Source: Pseudomonadota bacterium (GTDB lineage Bacteria; Pseudomonadota; Alphaproteobacteria; Rhizobiales; Devosiaceae). From it: a stretch of DNA of 8,523 nt. A program made the translations under genes and the position numbers. The notes beneath the pieces are model-generated. The model ran no database searches, was not told the DNA's origin, and saw only the letters and a program-made list of their open reading frames with translations. Every line of letters starts with the position of its first letter. Position 1 is the stretch's first letter. The stretch covers positions 1 through 8,523 of the forward strand of contig JAEZHZ010000031.1 in assembly GCA_023436745.1 (NCBI GenBank), read 5' to 3'. Below, piece after piece: positions 5,645 to 8,523 of the stretch.

Positions 5645-6952
5645 TTGCTCGCTGACAAGGATCGCATCTTCACCAATCTGTATGGCCAGGGCGACTGGCG
5701 CCTGGAAGGCGCCCGTTCGCGCGGTGCCTGGGTTGGTACCAAGGAATTCATCGAGTCCGGTCGCGACTGGATCACGAACGAGGTCAAGGCCTCCGGTCTT
5801 CGCGGCCGTGGCGGCGCAGGCTTTCCGACGGCGCTGAAATGGACCTTCATGCCGAAGGTCTCCGACGGTCGTCCCCACTATCTGCTGGTCAACGCCGACG
5901 AGTCGGAGCCAGGCACGTGCAAGGATCGTGAGATCCTGCGCCACGATCCGCATCACCTGATCGAAGGGTGTCTGCTGGCGTCTCGTGCAATGGACGCCCA
6001 CCTCGCGTTCATCTATGTCCGCGGCGAGTTCGTACGCGAACGCGAGCGGCTCGAGCATGCCGTGCAGGAAGCGTATGACGCCAAGCTGATCGGCAAGGAC
6101 AACATCCACGGCTGGGATCTCGACATCATCGTCCACCACGGTGCCGGCGCCTACATCTGTGGCGAAGAGACCGCGCTGATGGAGTCGCTGGAGGGCAAGA
6201 AGGGCCAGCCCCGCCTGAAGCCGCCTTTCCCTGCTGGCATGGGTGTCTACGGCAACCCCACGACCGTGAACAATGTGGAGTCGATTGCCGTGGTGCCGGA
6301 GATTCTCCGGCGGTACGGCGCGTGGTTCTCCTCCATCGGCAGGCCGAACAACAACGGCACCAAGCTGTTCATGGTGTCCGGTCACGTGAACAAGCCCGCT
6401 ACCTTTGAGGAAGCCCTTGGCGAGAGCTTCAAGGACATCATCGAGAAGCATTGCGGCGGGATTCGGGGCGGATGGGACAATCTGCTCGCGGTCATCCCGG
6501 GTGGCGCGTCCTGCCCGGTAGTGCGCGGCGAGGACATGATGACTGCCGTCATGGACTTCGATGGACTGCGCGAGAAGAAGTCGTCCTTCGGGACAGGCGG
6601 AATGATCGTCATGGACAAGTCCACTGACATCATTCGTGCCATCTGGCGGATTTCGGCGTTCTTCAAGCACGAGAGCTGCGGCCAGTGCACTCCCTGCCGC
6701 GAAGGCACCGGCTGGATGATGCGGGTAATGGAGCGCATGGTTCAGGGGCGGGCGCAGAAGCGCGAAATCGACATGCTGTTCGAGGTCACCAAGCAGATCG
6801 AGGGGCACACCATCTGCGCACTCGGCGACGCGGCCGCCTGGCCGATCCAGGGTCTCATCCGCAATTTTCGCGATGTGATCGAGGCCCGTATCGACCAGTA
6901 TACCTGGTCATCCACCAGCGACGGCGCAGTTCCGTCGATCGCTGCGGAGTAG
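5645..6952 (+). CDS. nuoF: NADH-quinone oxidoreductase subunit F (51 kDa, NADH/FMN site)
   Basis: This 435-residue flavoprotein subunit oxidises NADH and passes electrons through FMN to [4Fe-4S] cluster N3. The FMN/NADH-binding loops are visible as GRGGAGFPT (54-62) and GAGAYICGEETAL (166-178), followed by GMGVYGNPTTVNNVE. The N3 ligands are C345, C348 and C351 in ESCGQCTPCREGTGW, plus C391 in HTICALGD, all at the normal spacing. Translation starts at TTG. The usual family start MLADKDRIFTNLYG begins exactly there, an in-frame stop lies six bases upstream, and the next ATG would remove about 68 residues including the FMN loop. The rare start may lower initiation relative to the neighbours. 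It lies 11 nt after nuoE and 4 nt before nuoG. Confidence 0.96.
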   Translation: MLADKDRIFTNLYGQGDWRLEGARSRGAWVGTKEFIESGRDWITNEVKASGLRGRGGAGFPTALKWTFMPKVSDGRPHYLLVNADESEPGTCKDREILRHDPHHLIEGCLLASRAMDAHLAFIYVRGEFVRERERLEHAVQEAYDAKLIGKDNIHGWDLDIIVHHGAGAYICGEETALMESLEGKKGQPRLKPPFPAGMGVYGNPTTVNNVESIAVVPEILRRYGAWFSSIGRPNNNGTKLFMVSGHVNKPATFEEALGESFKDIIEKHCGGIRGGWDNLLAVIPGGASCPVVRGEDMMTAVMDFDGLREKKSSFGTGGMIVMDKSTDIIRAIWRISAFFKHESCGQCTPCREGTGWMMRVMERMVQGRAQKREIDMLFEVTKQIEGHTICALGDAAAWPIQGLIRNFRDVIEARIDQYTWSSTSDGAVPSIAAE

Positions 6953-6956
6953 GTTC

Positions 6957-8523
6957 ATGGCAAGCATCAAGGTCGACGGCCAACTCGTAGAAGTCCCTGA
7001 CTATTACACCCTCATGCAGGCTGCAGAGGCGGCGGGCGCGGAGATTCCGCGCTTCTGCTACCACGAGCGCCTTTCGGTGGCCGGTAACTGCCGCATGTGC
7101 CTCGTCGAGGTGAAGGGTGGCCCGCCGAAGCCGCAGGCTTGGTGCGCCATGTCGGTGAAGGACCTCCGTCCCGGCCCGAACGGTGAGCCACCGGAGATGT
7201 TCACCAACACGCCGATGGTCAAGAAGGCCCGCGAAGGCGTGATGGAGTTCCTGCTGATCAACCATCCGCTGGACTGCCCTATCTGCGACCAGGGCGGCGA
7301 ATGCGATCTTCAGGACCAGGCCATGGCATATGGCGTGGACAAGAGCCGCTTCTCCGAGAACAAGCGCGCCATCGACGACAAGTATCTCGGGCCGCTGGTG
7401 AAAACCTCGATGAACCGCTGCATTCACTGCACGCGGTGCGTTCGCTTCACTACTGAGGTCGCCGGCATCTCTGAAATGGGTCTTCTGGGCCGTGGCGAAG
7501 ATGCGGAGATCACCTCGTACCTTGAGCGGGCACTCACGAGTGAACTGCAGGGCAACGTGATCGACCTGTGCCCGGTGGGTGCGCTGACCTCGAAGCCCTA
7601 CGCATTCCACGCTCGCCCGTGGGAACTGAACAAGACCGAGTCCATCGATGTCATGGATGCTGTCGGTTCCGCCATTCGCGTGGATAGCCGCGGCCGCGAA
7701 GTCATGCGCATCCTGCCTCGCGTCAACGAGGCCATCAACGAAGAGTGGATCAGCGACAAGACCCGCTTCGTGTGGGACGGGCTTCGGACGCAACGGCTTG
7801 ATCGGCCCTATGTGCGTCGCAACCGCAAGCTTGCGGCAGCGACATGGGAAGAGGCGTTTTCTGCGGTCGCCAAGGCCGTGAAGAAGCCCGGTGCGCGGAT
7901 CGGCGCGATCGCCGGCGACCTCGCGGGCGTCGAGGAGATGTTTGCTCTGAAGTCGCTGCTTGCTTCTCTTGGCTCGACGAGCATCGATGCCCGTCATCCG
8001 GGATCGGCACTCTCTCCCTCTGCGGGCCGGGCGAGCTACATCTTCAATCCGTCGATTGCCGGCATTGAGCAGGCCGACGCCATTCTGCTGGTCGGGACCA
8101 ATCCGCGCCGTGAGGCTGCAGTTCTGAACGCCCGCATCCGCAAGGTGTGGCGTGCGACCGGTCTGCCCATCGGCATGATCGGGGAGCCGGCAGATCTGAC
8201 CTATCCCACCATCAATCTTGGTGCGGGTGTCGAGACGCTTTCGGAACTGGCTGCCGGGCGCGGCGAGTTTGCTGAACTGTGGGCGAAGGCGAGGCGGCCG
8301 CTGGTGATCGTCGGCGAAGGTGCGGCGACGGGTGATGTGCTCTCGCTTTCCGCACGCGTGGCTACGTCCAACAGTGAAATTGCTGAGGGCTGGAACGGGT
8401 TTGCGGTGCTGCACAATGCGGCCGCACGCGTCGGTGCACTCGACGTCGGCTTTGTGCCGGGGCAGGGGGGCGCCGATACTGCAGCGATGCTCGCTGGCGG
8501 TGTTGACGTGCTTTTCCTGCTCG
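6957..8523 (+). CDS. nuoG: NADH-quinone oxidoreductase subunit G (75 kDa), partial
   Basis: This is the 75-kDa Fe-S subunit of the NADH module, which conducts electrons from NuoF towards NuoB. The first 522 codons are present; the right edge cuts the gene, and about 690 residues is usual in alphaproteobacteria. A ferredoxin-like domain supplies the [2Fe-2S] N1b ligands C34, C45, C48 and C63. N5 uses H103, C107, C110 and C116 (NHPLDCPICDQGGEC). N4 uses C155, C158 and C161 (RCIHCTRC) with C205 (DLCPVGAL). From about residue 222 the molybdopterin-oxidoreductase-like domain begins, and no cysteine occurs in the rest of the visible part, so the extra cluster N7 of E. coli-type NuoG is absent. GGAG at 6946-6949 precedes the ATG by 7 nt. 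The frame is uninterrupted. Confidence 0.96.
   Translation, partial: MASIKVDGQLVEVPDYYTLMQAAEAAGAEIPRFCYHERLSVAGNCRMCLVEVKGGPPKPQAWCAMSVKDLRPGPNGEPPEMFTNTPMVKKAREGVMEFLLINHPLDCPICDQGGECDLQDQAMAYGVDKSRFSENKRAIDDKYLGPLVKTSMNRCIHCTRCVRFTTEVAGISEMGLLGRGEDAEITSYLERALTSELQGNVIDLCPVGALTSKPYAFHARPWELNKTESIDVMDAVGSAIRVDSRGREVMRILPRVNEAINEEWISDKTRFVWDGLRTQRLDRPYVRRNRKLAAATWEEAFSAVAKAVKKPGARIGAIAGDLAGVEEMFALKSLLASLGSTSIDARHPGSALSPSAGRASYIFNPSIAGIEQADAILLVGTNPRREAAVLNARIRKVWRATGLPIGMIGEPADLTYPTINLGAGVETLSELAAGRGEFAELWAKARRPLVIVGEGAATGDVLSLSARVATSNSEIAEGWNGFAVLHNAAARVGALDVGFVPGQGGADTAAMLAGGVDVLFLL

Noticed and set aside
5630..6808. 392-residue open frame on the minus strand
   Set aside because: It is antisense to nuoF, where the FMN loop and N3 cysteines prove the plus-strand reading.
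6855..8414. 519-residue open frame on the minus strand
   Set aside because: It is antisense to nuoF and nuoG, whose ligands and family motifs are intact on the plus strand. It has no recognisable motifs of its own.

Overview
The window is GC-rich proteobacterial DNA with every recognisable gene on the + strand. It holds the 5' two thirds of a nuo operon encoding respiratory complex I (NADH:quinone oxidoreductase), in the order nuoA-nuoB-nuoC-nuoD-nuoE-nuoF-nuoG. Separate nuoC and nuoD genes, a NuoE with a long C-terminal extension ending in a helix-hairpin-helix-like domain, and subunit wording close to mitochondrial complex I all point to Alphaproteobacteria. The Omp25/31-like outer-membrane protein just upstream suggests Hyphomicrobiales (Rhizobiales) or a relative. 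I cannot name a genus.

Region 1 (1-1260) holds two tandem, diverged outer-membrane beta-barrel genes. The first enters from the left edge and appears broken by a single-base frameshift near 170-173. The second (597-1178) is intact, with a signal peptide, a C-terminal Phe, and two hairpins behind it, the second a strong intrinsic terminator.

Region 2 (1261-1524) is a gene-free leader in front of nuoA. Positions 1432-1504 contain three nested inverted repeats that could fold into one long interrupted hairpin. No convincing promoter could be named by eye.

Region 3 (1525-8523) is the nuo operon, packed tightly with overlaps of 10 nt (nuoA/nuoB) and 1 nt (nuoD/nuoE) and gaps of 4-11 nt elsewhere. 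The exception is nuoC/nuoD. There nuoC meets an in-frame amber codon at 3032-3034. The following 17 codons still encode the family's C-terminal tail and run to a TGA that overlaps the nuoD start as ATGA. NuoB, C and D form the connecting (Q) module, with cluster N2 and the quinone site. NuoE, F and G form the NADH-oxidising (N) module, with FMN and the Fe-S chain. NuoA is a membrane subunit at the quinone-site interface. All Fe-S ligand cysteines expected in the visible parts of NuoB, E, F and G are present. nuoG is cut by the right edge, and the remaining membrane-arm genes presumably follow.

No mobile element, CRISPR array, tRNA or rRNA was seen. The most notable signals are the nuoC amber codon, the frameshifted OMP copy, the structured nuo leader, the extended NuoE, the TTG start of nuoF and the Cys-to-Ala change in the NuoA loop. 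Two lesions in one window mean that sequence or assembly error must be excluded before either is read as biology.
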